Positions 20,950 to 33,133 of a stretch of 64,000 nucleotides of DNA are shown here, in pieces. The notes under the pieces were generated by a model. The model saw only the letters and a list, made by a program, of their open reading frames with translations, had not been told where the DNA came from and did not search any database. Every line of letters starts with the position of its first letter. The first letter of the stretch is position 1. The stretch lies in the NCBI GenBank assembly GCA_034440635.1, contig JAOTON010002101.1:372001-436000 (forward strand), in the 5' to 3' direction. This DNA comes from Lepas anatifera. Lineage: Eukaryota > Arthropoda > Thecostraca > Lepadidae. Made by a program: the position numbers and the translations under genes.

Positions 20950-23900
20950 GGCGTATTTTTATTCAAGGTAACCTAAACTACCCAGTGGCGCCTACCCTAT
21001 GCAAGGGGCGCTTAGGCTATCCAAGGGGCGGCACTTTGCTATGCATAGGGCGCCCTTATGCTCTCCATGGGCACCTCATTCAGAGGGTGCCTCTGATATT
21101 CAGGGGCGCTTTTCCTATCAACAGGGTACCTGTGCCATCTTGGGGCTATTCTTATCAAGAGACGCTGCTGTTATTCAGGAATACCTACACCACTGTCGAG
21201 GGTCGCCTTTGCTACCCAGAGGCGCCTTTACTTCTTAGGAAATTTGGCGCCCGTGCTTTAAGGAGTGCTTCGGCATCGATTGATTGCTCCATTATTGGGC
21301 TTAGGTGCGCGTGAACCTTGAGCTCATGTACCGCCCATATTGTTGCTAAGGAACGCTTATGCTATCAAAGGGCGCCTTTACTATCCAGGGCCTCTGTTTT
21401 ATTCAAGGCAATCTGTTCCTCTGTTCTATCCACGGACGTCTGATATTTCGGGGGCGGTGCCTAGGTTATTCAGGAGGCGGCTTTTTTCTCCACAGGGGCG
21501 CACTATTGCTTTCCAGGGGCGCCGTTACTGCCCAGGGGTGTCTTTCTATCCAGGGGCGCATATGCTGTCTAGGTGTATTTTTCAATCACATACATGATTG
21601 AAATACATGCCCCTACGTTATCCTGGGATGCTTTTTGTCTCCGGTGAGGTGCTATTTTTCTCTTCCGGGCACCAGTTTATCCAAGGGCACCTATGCTGTC
21701 CAGAGAACCTTTGTTATCTAGGGCTGCCTTCGCTGTTAAGGGGCACCTTTGCTACCCAAAGGGAGCATTTTACTTTCCTTGAGTGCCTATTTCCATCTAA
21801 GGGGAACATATGCTATCTTGGAGCGCCTTTGCAAACATGGGGCGCACTTTTCTATCCAGGTGCGCCTTTGCACTTGAGGGGGCGCCTCTGCAATCCAGGA
21901 GGAGCCCAAAATAGATGGAGAATAAAAATTCTGAAATAAGGCGCTCGAACACTGAAATAAAGTGCCTAGTTATCAGAAAGAGGCGCTCATCTGCTGAGCG
22001 GGGAGGACTGCTGGTTGGTGAGGGCAGCGTTCTCGGAAACGGGGCGCACATACTGAAAAAGGCACTCGGTTGCAGCAATGGGGCACTAAGCCTTCAGTTA
22101 TGGGTTAATGAAATGTGGTTAATAAAGGCAGCTCATGCTCAAATTGAGCACTCGAGCCCTGTAACAGAGCGCGCTACTGTCGGACAGGTGTGCCAAACCA
22201 TAGACAGAAGGGCAGCTGAAGATGGAAAGGGACACCTATGATATCCTGGGGGCGCCTGTACTCTCAGGTGAGGCGCTTGTTTTCTTTCTCAGGCGCCTTG
22301 TTTATCCATGGCCGCCTATGCTGTCCAGATCATCTATTTCAAGAAGGGTTAACTTTGCTGTCCAGAGGCGCCTTTGCTATCCAAGGGCGCATATGATATC
22401 TGTAGGGCGCTTTATGCAGAGGGCGCCTAGGCTGTCCAAGGGCGCCGTCCTAACCAAAGGCCGCCTTTCGCTTCCCTGAAGTGCCTATTTCTATGTAAGG
22501 AGTGCATATATTATCTAGGAGTGCCCTTGATATACGGAGACGCCTTTTTGTCCAGCGGCGCCTTTGCTCTTGAGGGGCGCTGCTCCAATCCAGGGTAGCT
22601 GAAGATGGATAAGGGACATCTATGTTATACTGGGGGAGTCTGTACTTTCCAATGGGGCGCTCATTTTCCTTCTCAGGCACCTAGTTTATCTAGGGAGCGC
22701 ATAGGCTATCCAAAGGCGCCTTTGCTTTCGAAGGGTGCCTTCCTAGGGGCGCCTTTGCTATCCAGAAACGCCTTTGCTGTCCAAAGCTCTTGTGTTATCC
22801 AGGGTTGTCTTTGCTGTCCAGTGGCGCCTTTGCTATCTAAAAGTGCATATGATATCCATCGGCGCTTTATCCAGTGGGCGCCTGGACTATCAAATGACAC
22901 TTTTTCTATCCAAGGGTTGCATTTATTTTTCTGAAGTGCCTATTTCTATCTAAGGGGCTCCTATTCTGTCCAGGGCACCTATGTTTCCCAGATTTGCCTT
23001 TGCTGTCCAGGGACGCCTTTGCTATCCAAGGGCACCTTTCTTAACCAAGGGGCGCATTTTGCTTTCCTGGAGCGCCTATTCCTATATAAGGGGCGCATAT
23101 GTTATCTAGGAGCGCCTTTGATACCAAGAGGCGTCTTTTTGTCCAGGGGCGCCTTTGCTCTTGGAGGGCGCTGCTCCAATGCAAGGCAGCTGAAGGTGGA
23201 TAAGGGACATCTATGTTATACAGAGGGCGCCTGTACTTCCCAGTGGGGCGCTCGTTTTCCTTCTCGGGCTCCTAGTTTATCCAGGGGCGTCTAGGCTATC
23301 CAAAGGCGGCTTTTCTATCGAAGGGGTGCCTTCCTAGGGGCGCCTTTGCTACCCAGGGGCGCCTTTGCTGTCCACGGCACTTGTGTTATCCAGGGTTGTA
23401 TTTGCTGTCCAGGGGCGCCTTTGCTGTCCAAGGGTGCATATGACATCCGTAGGCGCTTTTCCAGTGGGCGCCTAGGCTATCAAAGGGCGCCTTTTCTACC
23501 CAAGGTGAGAATTTTATTTTCCTAAAGCGCCTATTTCTATCTAAGGGGCGCTTATGCTGTCCAGTTCACCTATGTTACCAAGATTTGCCTTTGCTGCCCA
23601 GGGGCGCCTTTCCTAGCCAAGGGCGCATATGGTATCCGTAGGGCGCTTCATCCAGGGGGTGCCTAGGCTACCCAGGGGCGCTTCATCCAGGGGGCGCCTA
23701 GGCTATCCAAAGGCGGGTTTCTATCGAAGGGGTACCTTCCTAGGGGCGCCTTTGCTACCCAGGGGCGCCTTTGCTGTCCAGGGGCGCCTTTGCTATCCAA
23801 GGGTGCATATGACAAATGACATCCGTAGGGCGCTTTTTCCAGTGGGCGCCTAGGCTATCAAAGGGCGCCTTTTTCTACCGAAGGTGAGCATTTTATTTTC

Positions 23901-24130
23901 CTAAAGCGCCTATTTCTATCTAAGGGGCGCTTATGCTGTCCAGTTCACCTATGTTACCAAGATTTGCCTTTGCTGCCCAGGGGCGCCTTTCCTAGCCAAG
24001 GGCGCATATGGTATCCGTAGGGCGCTTCATCCAGGGGGTGCCTAGGCTACCCAGGGGCGCTTCATCCAGGGGGCGCCTAGGCTACTCAGGGGTGCATTAG
24101 TTCCCCATGGCGCAATCTTGCTATCTAGTG
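20950..24130. repeat. GGCGCC minisatellite array with higher-order units
   Basis: More than 100 variants of a ~20-bp unit, consensus about GGGGCGCCTTTGCTATCCAA. Two higher-order patterns are visible. A 'cagctgaagatggataaggg' landmark recurs near 22210, 22595 and 23186. A ~400-bp block recurs at about 23326-23700 and 23726-24085. A segment at 21905-22215 is diverged. Many short open frames on both strands are read-throughs of the repeat, not genes. Confidence 0.9.
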
Positions 24131-24327
24131 GCGCCTTTTCTTTGCCGGGGCGCTTTTGTTAGCTTTCTAAATTTCATCTTCAACATTTTACTGGTGCGCA
24201 AAAGACCAGTAAAGGCGTCTAGTGTTTGGGCAGGGGCGCTTTGCCATGGTTTTAAGGAGTATGTGTTCATTCAAGTGGAATAAGTGGTATCTACCACCTT
24301 GGCGCACGAAATAGGTACAGGCGCGCC

Positions 24328-24362
24328 GCTCATATCAGGCGCCTTCGGCGCCCGATATGAGC
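24328..24362. repeat. Strong hairpin with CTTCG loop
   Basis: Inverted arms GCTCATATC and GATATGAGC enclose GGCGC-CTTCG-GCGCC. It lies 70 bp inside the right end of the large hAT element and may be a subterminal structure of that family. Confidence 0.6.
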
Positions 24363-24798
24363 TAAGCTTTACTGGGGCGCTTCGAGCTAAGGGGGGCCGG
24401 GCCCCCTGGGCCCCCCCTTGGATCCGTCACTGCCAGGCAGGTCTCCAGGGCAGGCAGGCCTCACCTTCAAAGATGTGAAAAAAGATGTTTGATGTAACAC
24501 CAGTGAAAGCAGGTTTAATCTATCAATCTGATATTTATGGCATATAGATCGGCCGAAAAAGTATCATAAGTTTTGCCTAAACGCATTTGTTATATTGATG
24601 ACATAAGGTCAGATACAAGTCATAACATCTCCATTGAAACTGCGCAGGTGAAAGCGGAAATCAGCCAAAAAATAGACCCATCTCTGTAAATACGGCTTAG
24701 AATACTTGCCTATTCTTCGAGTCGTAGCAAGGTAAGTACATAAATAGCACAGCAACTTGCCTGTTCCTAATTACACTACCGTCGTCAAATACCAATAT

Positions 24799-25832
24799 TT
24801 AACCCGCGCCCCACCGGGGGTCCGGCGCCACCTTCGCCCCACCGAGGGGGCCATCGATGGCCCCCCCTCTAACTCCGAAAATATGGGCGTTAGCGCAAAT
24901 CTGCAAAGTGCAATAGAAAGCTCGCGTGAATTCAGTAAGAAATTACTTCGCATGTTTTAGTGCTCAGGTCAATGGTTTGACCTCCAGAGGTCAAATTAGG
25001 TCAAGATCGGCTATTTTCACTCAAATATGCAATGATTAAGCAAACTGGGCATAACTCTTATGTCATTAGAGCTATTGAGGCCTGGTAAAGTACATTTGAT
25101 AGCAAATTGCCTGTACTTTTTCCGCTATGTGGAACGTAAAGACCTCCCGCCAGTGGTTTGACCGCCAGAGGTCACCTCGTGACCTAATATGACCTGAGGT
25201 CACGAAAGGTAAAAAGTGACCTTGCCGTATATCAAATGAAAGCCAGTGACAAGACAAACACGATGGTGTTTGTTTCACAGCTCTAGCTCAATTAGGTCAA
25301 AAGTTATAGTCAAAATACTGTTTTTGACCTCCGGTGACCTTGGATGACCTTGGAGAAGTCAAAGGGCAAATATGACCCCTGGGATCCGTGAAAGGGTGTC
25401 CAAAAACGTTGTTCTGAGCAGTCTGAGTATTTGCAATCATATTTGTGGCTTTTATATCATGAAATAGCTTTTCCCCATGCTTTTCCAATGGGAGAGGTCG
25501 CCTCGTGACCTGACCTCAGGGCACGAAATCGAAAAATCCCGGATATACACATTGTAGACCCTGGAGGGGTCATGAAGTGTAGGAAGTTTCAAATCGATCG
25601 ACTTTGAAATGTAGCTCTTACAGAGCTCTAAAGTGAAGTGAGGTGACCTTGGTTGACCTCGTCTGGTGACCTGACCTTGGGTGACCCGGGGTAAAAAATT
25701 TCAGGGATGATGGGAAAATGATGCAGTGAGAGGTAGAGCCCTCAACCGCGGTGCTGCGCCTCGTCGTTTTTCTGCTATCCCGGAAAAACCTTAGGGGGGC
25801 CATCGATGGCCCCCCGGTGGGGCGAGGGTTAA
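24799..25832. mobile_element. TTAA-flanked element, subfamily B, full length (1034 bp)
   Basis: Starts TTAACCCGCGCCCCACCGGG and ends in a GGTGGGGCGAGGGTTAA tip. It is near-identical to 14059-15078. Four AGGTCA/TGACCT hexamers fall within 24966-25003 alone. Its right TTAA (25829-25832) is shared with the next element. It has no transposase. Confidence 0.88.
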
Positions 25833-26680
25833 CACGCGCATTGACGGGGTCTGAGCCACCTTCGCTTTGACGAGGGTGAGGGCGGGTACCCGCCTCCCCC
25901 TAAGATCTCGAGAACCACGGTAGGTAGCAAAAAACAGTAAACGGCGTTGGATAGCCCATCTACTTCTCCATCTAAAATAATTAAACCATTTTTTGTTCAG
26001 GTCACATTTAAGGTCACGAGAGGTCAAAACATTCCGTCATAGGGATAACATGTAAATTAACTTTTTCGGTCATTACATCTGAACAAATAAAGATAGAGCA
26101 AAACGACTTCAACCATATGAATCCTCGCAGCAAGCCAAATCGATTGATATATAATTTGACCTTGAGAGGTCAAATCAAGGATTTGACCTGACCTGAGGTC
26201 AGGTCAGGGTTAAATTATATAAAATGCATGTCATTAGAACTGCAAAGCCAAGGCGAGTCTAAAGAAGCTAAATAAGCGCTCTATCACTATCCGTTACTGA
26301 GTTATACAGTAAAAACCATTTTCCCATGTATTTCCAATGGAGAGAGGTCATGCCTCGTACCTGACCTTAGGTCATCGATATAAAAAATACCGGAAAATAT
26401 TTTAGAGAACTCGGTGGGCTGATTATGTGATAAGAGTTTCAATCCGATAAGTTCACCCTGCTCCGACTTATGCTATCTTAAACTTTTTTGAGGTCAGGTC
26501 ACTTGATCTGTACTGGTCACCTGACCTGATATGACCTAACCTTAAAATTTTCACAGAAGTTTTAAAAATGATGAGGAAAAAGGTATGCCATGTACGGCGG
26601 CGCTACGCGCCGCCGTTTTTCTACTGTCCTTGAAAAACCCGAGGGGGCGGGTACCCGGCCCCCGTCAATTGGCGTGTTAA
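25829..26680. mobile_element. TTAA-flanked element, subfamily A (852 bp)
   Basis: Left tip TTAACACGCGCATTGACGGG, right tip CGTCAATTGGCGTGTTAA. It contains a near-perfect palindrome at 26184-26206 with arms TGACCTGACCT and AGGTCAGGTCA around one base. A perfect hairpin (26595-26615) is followed by TTTTT just before the right tip. Confidence 0.87.
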
Positions 26681-26999
26681 GTTATCAAGTTTCCGCATTT
26701 ATTTTTTCCGTCAGTAAATGCAATAAATACCTAAGCCATTGAAAGGGTATAGCTTCACGAAATTTGGAGAAGGCGAAATGGGGAAAAAGGCATATTGCAT
26801 GTTTGATCTATATGTATGTATGCTTGTTGGATAAAAATTAAAGTACCCACGGGTCACGTTTATGTTCTGTATATTTTCAGACCGAAAGGAAATATTGTTG
26901 GTTTTGTGACCAATTACTTAATCACCTCTCATTAAAATAAAAACTATATCCGTTTGGAGGTTGATTAGTCGATGAAACGTCGTGAGCTATACCTAATGA

Positions 27000-27732
27000 G
27001 CCCCAAATCAGAGGTGTGGAACGTATATGTGGAACGTAGTGACCTTCTGCCAGTGGTTTGACCTTCAGAGGTCACCTCGTGACCTATGTGACCTGAGGTC
27101 ACGAAGGTCAGAAAGTGACCTTGCCGTATATTAGATGAAAGCTAGTGACGAGTCGTACACGATGATATTTGATTCAGCGCTCTAGCTTAATTAGGTCAAA
27201 ATTTATTTTCAAAATACTGTTTTTGACCCCTAGTGACTTTGGATGACCTCAGAGAGGTCAAAAGGAAAATATATGGCCCATGGGACCCGTGAAAGAGTGT
27301 CCAAGAACGTTTTTTAGCAAGCTGATCATGTGAAATCGTTTTTGTGACTTTTAAATCATAAAACAGCTTTTCCCATGCTTTCTCAATGGGAGAGGTCACC
27401 TCGTGACCTGACCTCAGGTCACGAAATCGAAAAATCCCGGATATGCATCTTGTAGGCCCTGGCGGGGGCATGAATTGTAGGAAATTTCAAATCGATCCAC
27501 TTGGAAATGTAGCTCTTATAGAGCTCAAAATTTCAAGTGAGGTGACCTTGGTTGACCTCTTCGCCTGGTGACTTGATCTTGGGTGACCCGGGGTAAAAAA
27601 ATTCAGGGATGGTGGGAAAATGATGTGGTGAGAGGTAGAGCCCTCAACAGCGGTGCTGCGCCTCTTCGTTTTTCTGCTGTCCCGAAAAAACCTTAGGGAG
27701 CCATTGATGCCCCCCCGTGGGGCGAGGGTTAA
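27000..27732. mobile_element. TTAA-family element, subfamily B, left-truncated
   Basis: Matches the right two-thirds of 24799-25832, starting near 'gtggaacgtagtgacct' and ending 'gtggggcgagggttaa' with TTAA at 27729-27732. The 320 bp before it (26681-27000) shows no recognisable feature. Confidence 0.78.
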
Positions 27733-27852
27733 TACATATCACTTCTTTCGTATCACTTAGTTGTTCTAGAGGAGAACCCGGGGTATTCTTGGAGAGTTTA
27801 GTATATTGTTTTGGTGAGATTACTGGTTTTAGAGGTATTCTACATATATTAG

Positions 27853-30800
27853 GGTGGGACTTAACGGCGGAAAAGACCTGCGGAAAAGCCCATACTCCGC
27901 AACCATAGCAGCTAGAGACTTACAGTTTTCACCAAAAATTTCAAAAATCTAACTAAGAGGTTTTTTTAGTTTCATAACTTTCCTTACATTAACAACAACG
28001 TTATAACGTAAAACGTTACTTTTTGGCCTGCGGAAAAGCCCATACTCCGCAACCATAGTAGCTGGCGACTCGCCGTTTTCACTAATAGAATCAGCTTGGT
28101 CCAAAACGTGGTCTTCTTGAGTTTCATGTTGATCCCGCGGTAAATAACAACGTTATAACGTAAAACGTTACTTTTGGCCCTGCGGAAAAGCCCATGCTCC
28201 GCAATCATAGTAGCTGGCGACTCGCCGTTTTCACTAATAGAATCAGCGTGGTCCAAAACGTGGTATTCTTGAGTTTCATGTTGATCCCGCGGTAAATAAC
28301 AACGTTATACGTAAAACGTTACTTTTGGCCCTGCGGAAAAGCCCATGCTCCGCAACCATAGTAGCTGGCGACTCGCCGGTTTCACTAATAGAATCAGCGT
28401 GGTCCAAAACGTGGTATTCTTGAGTTTCATGTTGATCCTACTGTAAATAAGAACGTTATAACGTAAAACGTTACTTTTGGCCCTGCGGAAAAGCCCATGC
28501 TCCGCAACCATAGTAGCCCATGCTCCGCAACCAAGAATACCACGTTTTGGACCACGCTGATTCTATTAGTGAAAACGGCGAGTCGCCAGCTACTATGGTT
28601 GCGGAGCATGGGCTTTTCCGCAGGGCCAAAAGTAACGTTTTACGTTATAACGTTCTTATTTACAGTAGGATCAACATGAATTTCAAAAATACCACGTTTT
28701 GGACCACGCTGATTCTATTAGTGAAAACGGTGAGTCGCCAGCTACTATGGTTGCGGAGCATGGGCTTTTCCGCAGGGCCAAAAGTAACGTTTTACGTTAT
28801 AACGTTGTTATTTACCGCGGGATCAACATGAAACTCAAGAATACCACGTTTTGGACCACGCTGATTCTATTAGTGAAACCGGCGAGTCGCCAGCTACTAT
28901 GGTTGCGGAGCATGGGCTTTTCCGCAGGGCCAAAAGTAACGGTTTTTTGAGTTTCATAACTTTCCTTACATTAACAACAACGTTATAACGTAAAACGTTA
29001 CTTTTTGGCCTGCGGAAAAGCCCATACTCCGCAACCATAGTAGCTGGCGACTCGCCGTTTTCACTAATAGAATCAGCGTGGTCCAAAACGTGGTCTTTTT
29101 TAGTTTCATGTTGATCCCGCGGTAAATAACAACGTTATAACGTAAAACGTTACTTTTGGCCCTGCGGAAAAGCCCATGCTCCGCAACCATAGTAGCTGGC
29201 GACTCGCCGGTTTCACTAATAGAATCAGCGTGGTCCAAAACGTGGTATTCTTGAGTTTCATGTTGATCCCGCGGTAAATAACAACGTTATAACGTAAAAC
29301 GTTACTTTTGGCCCTGCGGAAAAGCCCATGCTCCGCAACCATAGTAGCCCATGCTCCGCAACCAAGAATACCACGTTTTGGACCACGCTGATTCTATTAG
29401 TGAAAACGGCGAGTCGCCAGCTACTATGGTTGCGGAGCATGGGCTTTTCCGCAGGGCCAAAAGTAACGTTTTACGTTATAACGTTCTTATTTACAGTAGG
29501 ATCAACATGAATTTCAAAAATACCACGTTTTGGACCACGCTGATTCTATTAGTGAAAACGGTGAGTCGCCAGCTACTATGGTTGCGGAGCATGGGCTTTT
29601 CCGCAGGGCCAAAAGTAACGTTTTACGTTATAACGTTGTTATTTACCGCGGGATCAGCATGAAACTCAAGAATACCACGTTTTGGACCACGCTGATTCTA
29701 TTAGTGAAACCGGCGAGTCGCCAGCTACTATGGTTGCGGAGCATGGGCTTTTCCGCAGGGCCAAAAGTAACGGTTTTTTGAGTTTCATAACTTTCCTTAC
29801 ATTAACAACAACGTTATAACGTAAAACGTTACTTTTTGGCCTGCGGAAAAGCCCATACTCCGCAACCATAGTAGCTGGCGACTCGCCGTTTTCACTAATA
29901 GAATCAGCGTGGTCCAAAACGTGGTCTTTTTAGTTTCATGTTGATCCCGCGGTAAATAACAACGTTATAACGTAAAACGTTACTTTTGGCCCTGCGGAAA
30001 AGCCCATGCTCCGCAACCATAGTAGCTGGCGACTCGCCGGTTTCACTAATAGAATCAGCGTGGTCCAAAACGTGGTATTCTTGAGTTTCATGTTGATCCC
30101 GCGGTAAATAACAACGTTATAACGTAAAACGTTACTTTTGACCCTGCGGAAAAGCCCATGCTCCGCAACCATAGTAGCTGGCGACTCACCGTTTTCACTA
30201 ATAGAATCAGCGTGGTCCAAAACGTGGTATTTTTGAGTTTCATGTTGATCCTACTGTAAATAAGAACGTTATAACGTAAAACGTTACTTTTGGCCCTGCG
30301 GAAAAGCCCATGCTCCGCAACCATAGTAGCTGGCGACTCGCCGTTTTCACTAATAGAATCAGCGTGGTCCAAAACGTGGTATTCTTGGTTGCGGAGCATG
30401 GGCTACTATGGTTGCGGAGCATGGGCTTTTCCGCAGGGCCAAAAGTAACATTTTACGTTATAACGTTGTTATTTACCGCAGGATCAACATGAAACTCAAG
30501 AATATTACGTTTTGGACCACGGTGATTCTATTAGTGAAAACGGCGAGTCGCCAGCTACTATGGTTGCGGAGCATGGGCTTTTCCGCAGGGCCAAAAGTAA
30601 CGTTTTACGTTATAACGTTCTTATTTACAGTAGGATCAACATGAAACTCAAGAATACCACGTTTTGGACCACGCTGATTCTATTAGTGAAACCGGCGAGT
30701 CGCCAGCTACTATGGTTGCGGAGCATGGGCTTTTCCGCAGGGCCAAAAGTAACGTTTTACGTTATAACGTTCTTATTTACAGTAGGATCAACATGAAACT

Positions 30801-31220
30801 CAAGAATACCACGTTTTGGACTACGCTGATTCTATTAGTGAAAACGGCGAGTCGCCAGCTACTATGATTGCGGAGCATGGGCTTTTCCGCAGGGCCAAAA
30901 GTAACGTTTTACGTTATAACGTTGTTATTTACCGCGGGATCAACATGAAACTCAAGAAGACCACGTTTTGGACCACGCTGATTCTATTAGTGAAAACGGC
31001 GAGTCGCCAGCTACTATGGTTGCGGAGTATGGGCTTTTCCGCAGGCCAAAAAGTAACGTTTTACGTTATAACGTTGTTGTTAATGTAAGGAAAGTTATGA
31101 AACTAAAAAAACCTCTTAGTTAGATTTTTGAAATTTTTTGGTGAAAACTGTAAGTCTCTAGCTGCTATGGTTGCGGAGTATGGGCTTTTCCGCAGGTCTT
31201 TTCCGCCGTTAAGTCCCACC
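27853..31220. mobile_element. Giant foldback element (3368 bp) of alternating ~152-bp units, 10-bp TSD
   Basis: Tips GGTGGGACTTAACGGCGG and its reverse complement are perfect inverted repeats that continue for more than 150 bp. The flanks carry a perfect 10-bp duplication CATATATTAG (27843-27852 and 31221-31230). The interior is about 22 copies of one ~152-bp unit containing 'ctgcggaaaagcccatgctc', 'gactcgccgttttcactaat' and 'aacgttataacgt'. Orientation switches near 28525, 28940, 29356, 29771 and 30390. An ~830-bp block is duplicated (28497 onward and 29328 onward). A 9-10-bp TSD with long TIRs fits Mutator-like foldback elements, but no transposase is present. All open frames here are repeat read-throughs. 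Confidence 0.9.
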
Positions 31221-31230
31221 CATATATTAG

Positions 31231-31765
31231 CACTCATCAAGCAAGTGAGGCCAAAAGTCGACAAATGATACAAAATAGACGCTAGGGGTAATGATGTAAT
31301 GATCTAAAATGATGATGTAAAATTGTGTGCTGTTCTATTGCTTTGGTTGATTGGTATTGACGTGAAAAGGGGCCTGAAAACTTGAGTAATCATCAATGGG
31401 TTTCACGCAAGGAGGGAGGAGCGTTCGTTCTATGATAGCATATGTGTGATTAGGTATGAGGGACAATGTGTGGTGTGCTTCATATCAATATCCCATTGTA
31501 GTTCTTAGATAAGCCCCACAAATTATTAGTTCATAGACCTCTTTTTCTTGTCTGATTATGCTGTTTCTTATCCAAATAAGAGCATCACAGTCCTCTAGTG
31601 TCGTATCCCATTTCATGTAAGATAAATTTTTCATTCAAGGCCAAAAGAAAACTGTTTTCACTAATTTCATCAGTACCAAATGTATAATTTTCATCTTCCT
31701 GTCTCCTGTTGGCTGCCCCATAGACTCTCCTGGTGCTCATGCCACCCCCTTCCTATAATATGCTT
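31231..31765. other. AT-rich spacer, no feature recognised
   Basis: Intron-like AT-rich DNA with no terminal repeats, RNA genes or convincing exons. Confidence 0.4.
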
Positions 31766-31773
31766 CTCATCCA

Positions 31774-32161
31774 CATTGGCGGACACAGTGGGGCCATTCC
31801 AGCCATAGCCCCCCAAAGTGCTGGGGTATAACTGAAGGAAGACAAATTAATGCATTATGGACTAGTAATGAGTGTTTTCCTACATAATCAGACATGCTGA
31901 GCTCAAATATAATGCTCACTCACAATGTTGGAGGGGTCCAAACTATCTTTTGGCCCCTTCCAAAGGCCAGATACATTTTTGAAAAAAGGAGTTTACACTA
32001 GGTCTGTCAAGCAAAAAACTCTTCGCTTCCCCCAGGAGAGCAATCATGAACTTGAAAGGGTAGATTATACTAGTTCTATTGAGCACCCAAATTGTACATC
32101 CCCCCTGGAGGAGAGGTAACATGGGTTTGGCCCCCAAGACTTGGGCCTGTGTCCGCTCCTG
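31774..32161. mobile_element. hAT-type MITE (388 bp) with 8-bp TSD CTCATCCA
   Basis: Left end CATTGGCGGACACAG, right end CTGTGTCCGCTCCTG. Perfect duplication CTCATCCA at 31766-31773 and 32162-32169. Same family as 1901-2220 and 40894-41262, shown by 'gtttacactaggtctgt', 'cccaggagagcaatcat' and 'aacatgggtttgg' in the same order. Confidence 0.88.
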
Positions 32162-32631
32162 CTCATCCACACCTGTTTGCTTGCTCTTGTGAATGTTCAA
32201 AACAAATGTGTATGGCTTCAAACACCATTATTATTATTAAATACAAGAATTCAGCTCATCATTGTATGTTACTACTAGCTAAGCAATGATCTATCATGAT
32301 ACCTGTTTTGAGAATATTAGTTTAGGTAATGGGAAACATGAAAACAAAATATTTCTGAACTCAGGTATTCAATCATTTTAATAATTACCTAATATATAAG
32401 GTTTGTGTTTCCTCCAAATGAAAAGAGTACTGAGCTGCATTGCTTGCCTTGTGGTGTTGTGCTGCTACATTGTGCCTGTCACAAAACCACCGCCTCACAT
32501 CTGGGACTGTCCCATGACAGACTGCACCATTTTGTATGTCACAGCTTCATGGGAATTTATTAGCAATTAGAGTTAGCCTTATTTCCTATGTACAGCAGAG
32601 TTGACCACATGCTGGAAGAGGTCCAAAGTCA

Positions 32632-33133
32632 CTAGGCTATATTGGGGGTCAAAAAATAAAATTTTGACTTTTGCCATGTTTTCCATTTTATGATAAGTGC
32701 TGAAGATTTCAAATGCCTCAAAATACAACCCTGCAATATTTTTCTACCAAAATGTGGTGCAAAACCACAGAGTGCCTGAATGCCACTTGATTTCAGCTTG
32801 ACCAGGATATAAATGTGACTTCTCAAGGTCACAAATTGACATAGAGTCAAACATTTGTACACCATCAGAAAGTTCAGGTCAAAGGCAATATGTTTCACAT
32901 ACCACATCTTTCTACCTCTCATAGTTTCAAAACAGCTATGGGAGGTCCATATGAGGGTGTAAAATACGCCCGACAGGGCGAGGGTTGACACCAGATGACC
33001 TCTTTCTGTGTTGTCACCATGCACACTCTGAAATTTGATTGTGCTTGAGAACCGAAAATTTTTGTATTCTACAATGGATGAGTCTGTTTTGGTGCTTACT
33101 TTAACCTCCTCCAAGCCCATATTCCATCTGTGA
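32632..33133 (-). CDS. Unidentified long minus-strand open frame, possible exon
   Basis: A 162-codon frame (33120 down to 32632) is unusually long for such AT-rich DNA. It is preceded on the minus strand by a strong acceptor-like tract (tttttctttttcacag, ending at 33134). The predicted peptide starts MGLEEVKVSTKTDSSIVEYK and is rich in aromatic and basic residues. I recognise no domain. The 3' half has transposon-like words (tttgacc, ttgaccttgag), so it may instead be the fossil of a repeat. It lies just upstream of, and opposite to, the exons at 33292-34108. Confidence 0.25.

Larger units (their letters stand above)
16542..24432. mobile_element. Large hAT-type element (7.9 kb) filled with minisatellite, 8-bp TSD CCAGGCAG
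   Basis: Left end CAGTGACGGATCTAGG and right end CTTGGATCCGTCACTG are inverted repeats. The flanking 8 bp CCAGGCAG is perfect on both sides (16534-16541 and 24433-24440). Both tips run inward into GC-rich 'ggggcgccgaacct' and 'gggccgggccccc' DNA. The interior has two minisatellites (17480-18235; 19340-19520 plus 20950-24130) and later insertions: a nested hAT, a subfamily D TTAA element, a dispersed repeat and a LINE fragment. No transposase is recognisable. Either the minisatellite grew inside a small MITE, or the parent element was already repetitive. Confidence 0.8.

Noticed and set aside
20907..23853. Plus-strand frames of up to 135 residues
   Set aside because: They lie in the GGCGCC minisatellite and reflect its period, not coding selection.
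27984..31088. Some twenty overlapping 60-103-residue frames with similar peptides (LLWLRSMGFSAGPKVTFYV and relatives)
   Set aside because: They are read on both strands from the 152-bp repeat unit of the foldback element and do not extend across units as one protein.
28000..31100. Possible CRISPR-like array
   Set aside because: Units are contiguous and in alternating orientation, without unique spacers, and the organism is an animal.
32418..32570. 50-residue frame starting MKRVLSCIACLVVLCC, resembling a signal peptide
   Set aside because: Short, in AT-rich intron-like DNA, with no recognisable mature domain, promoter or homologue; a chance hydrophobic start is as likely.
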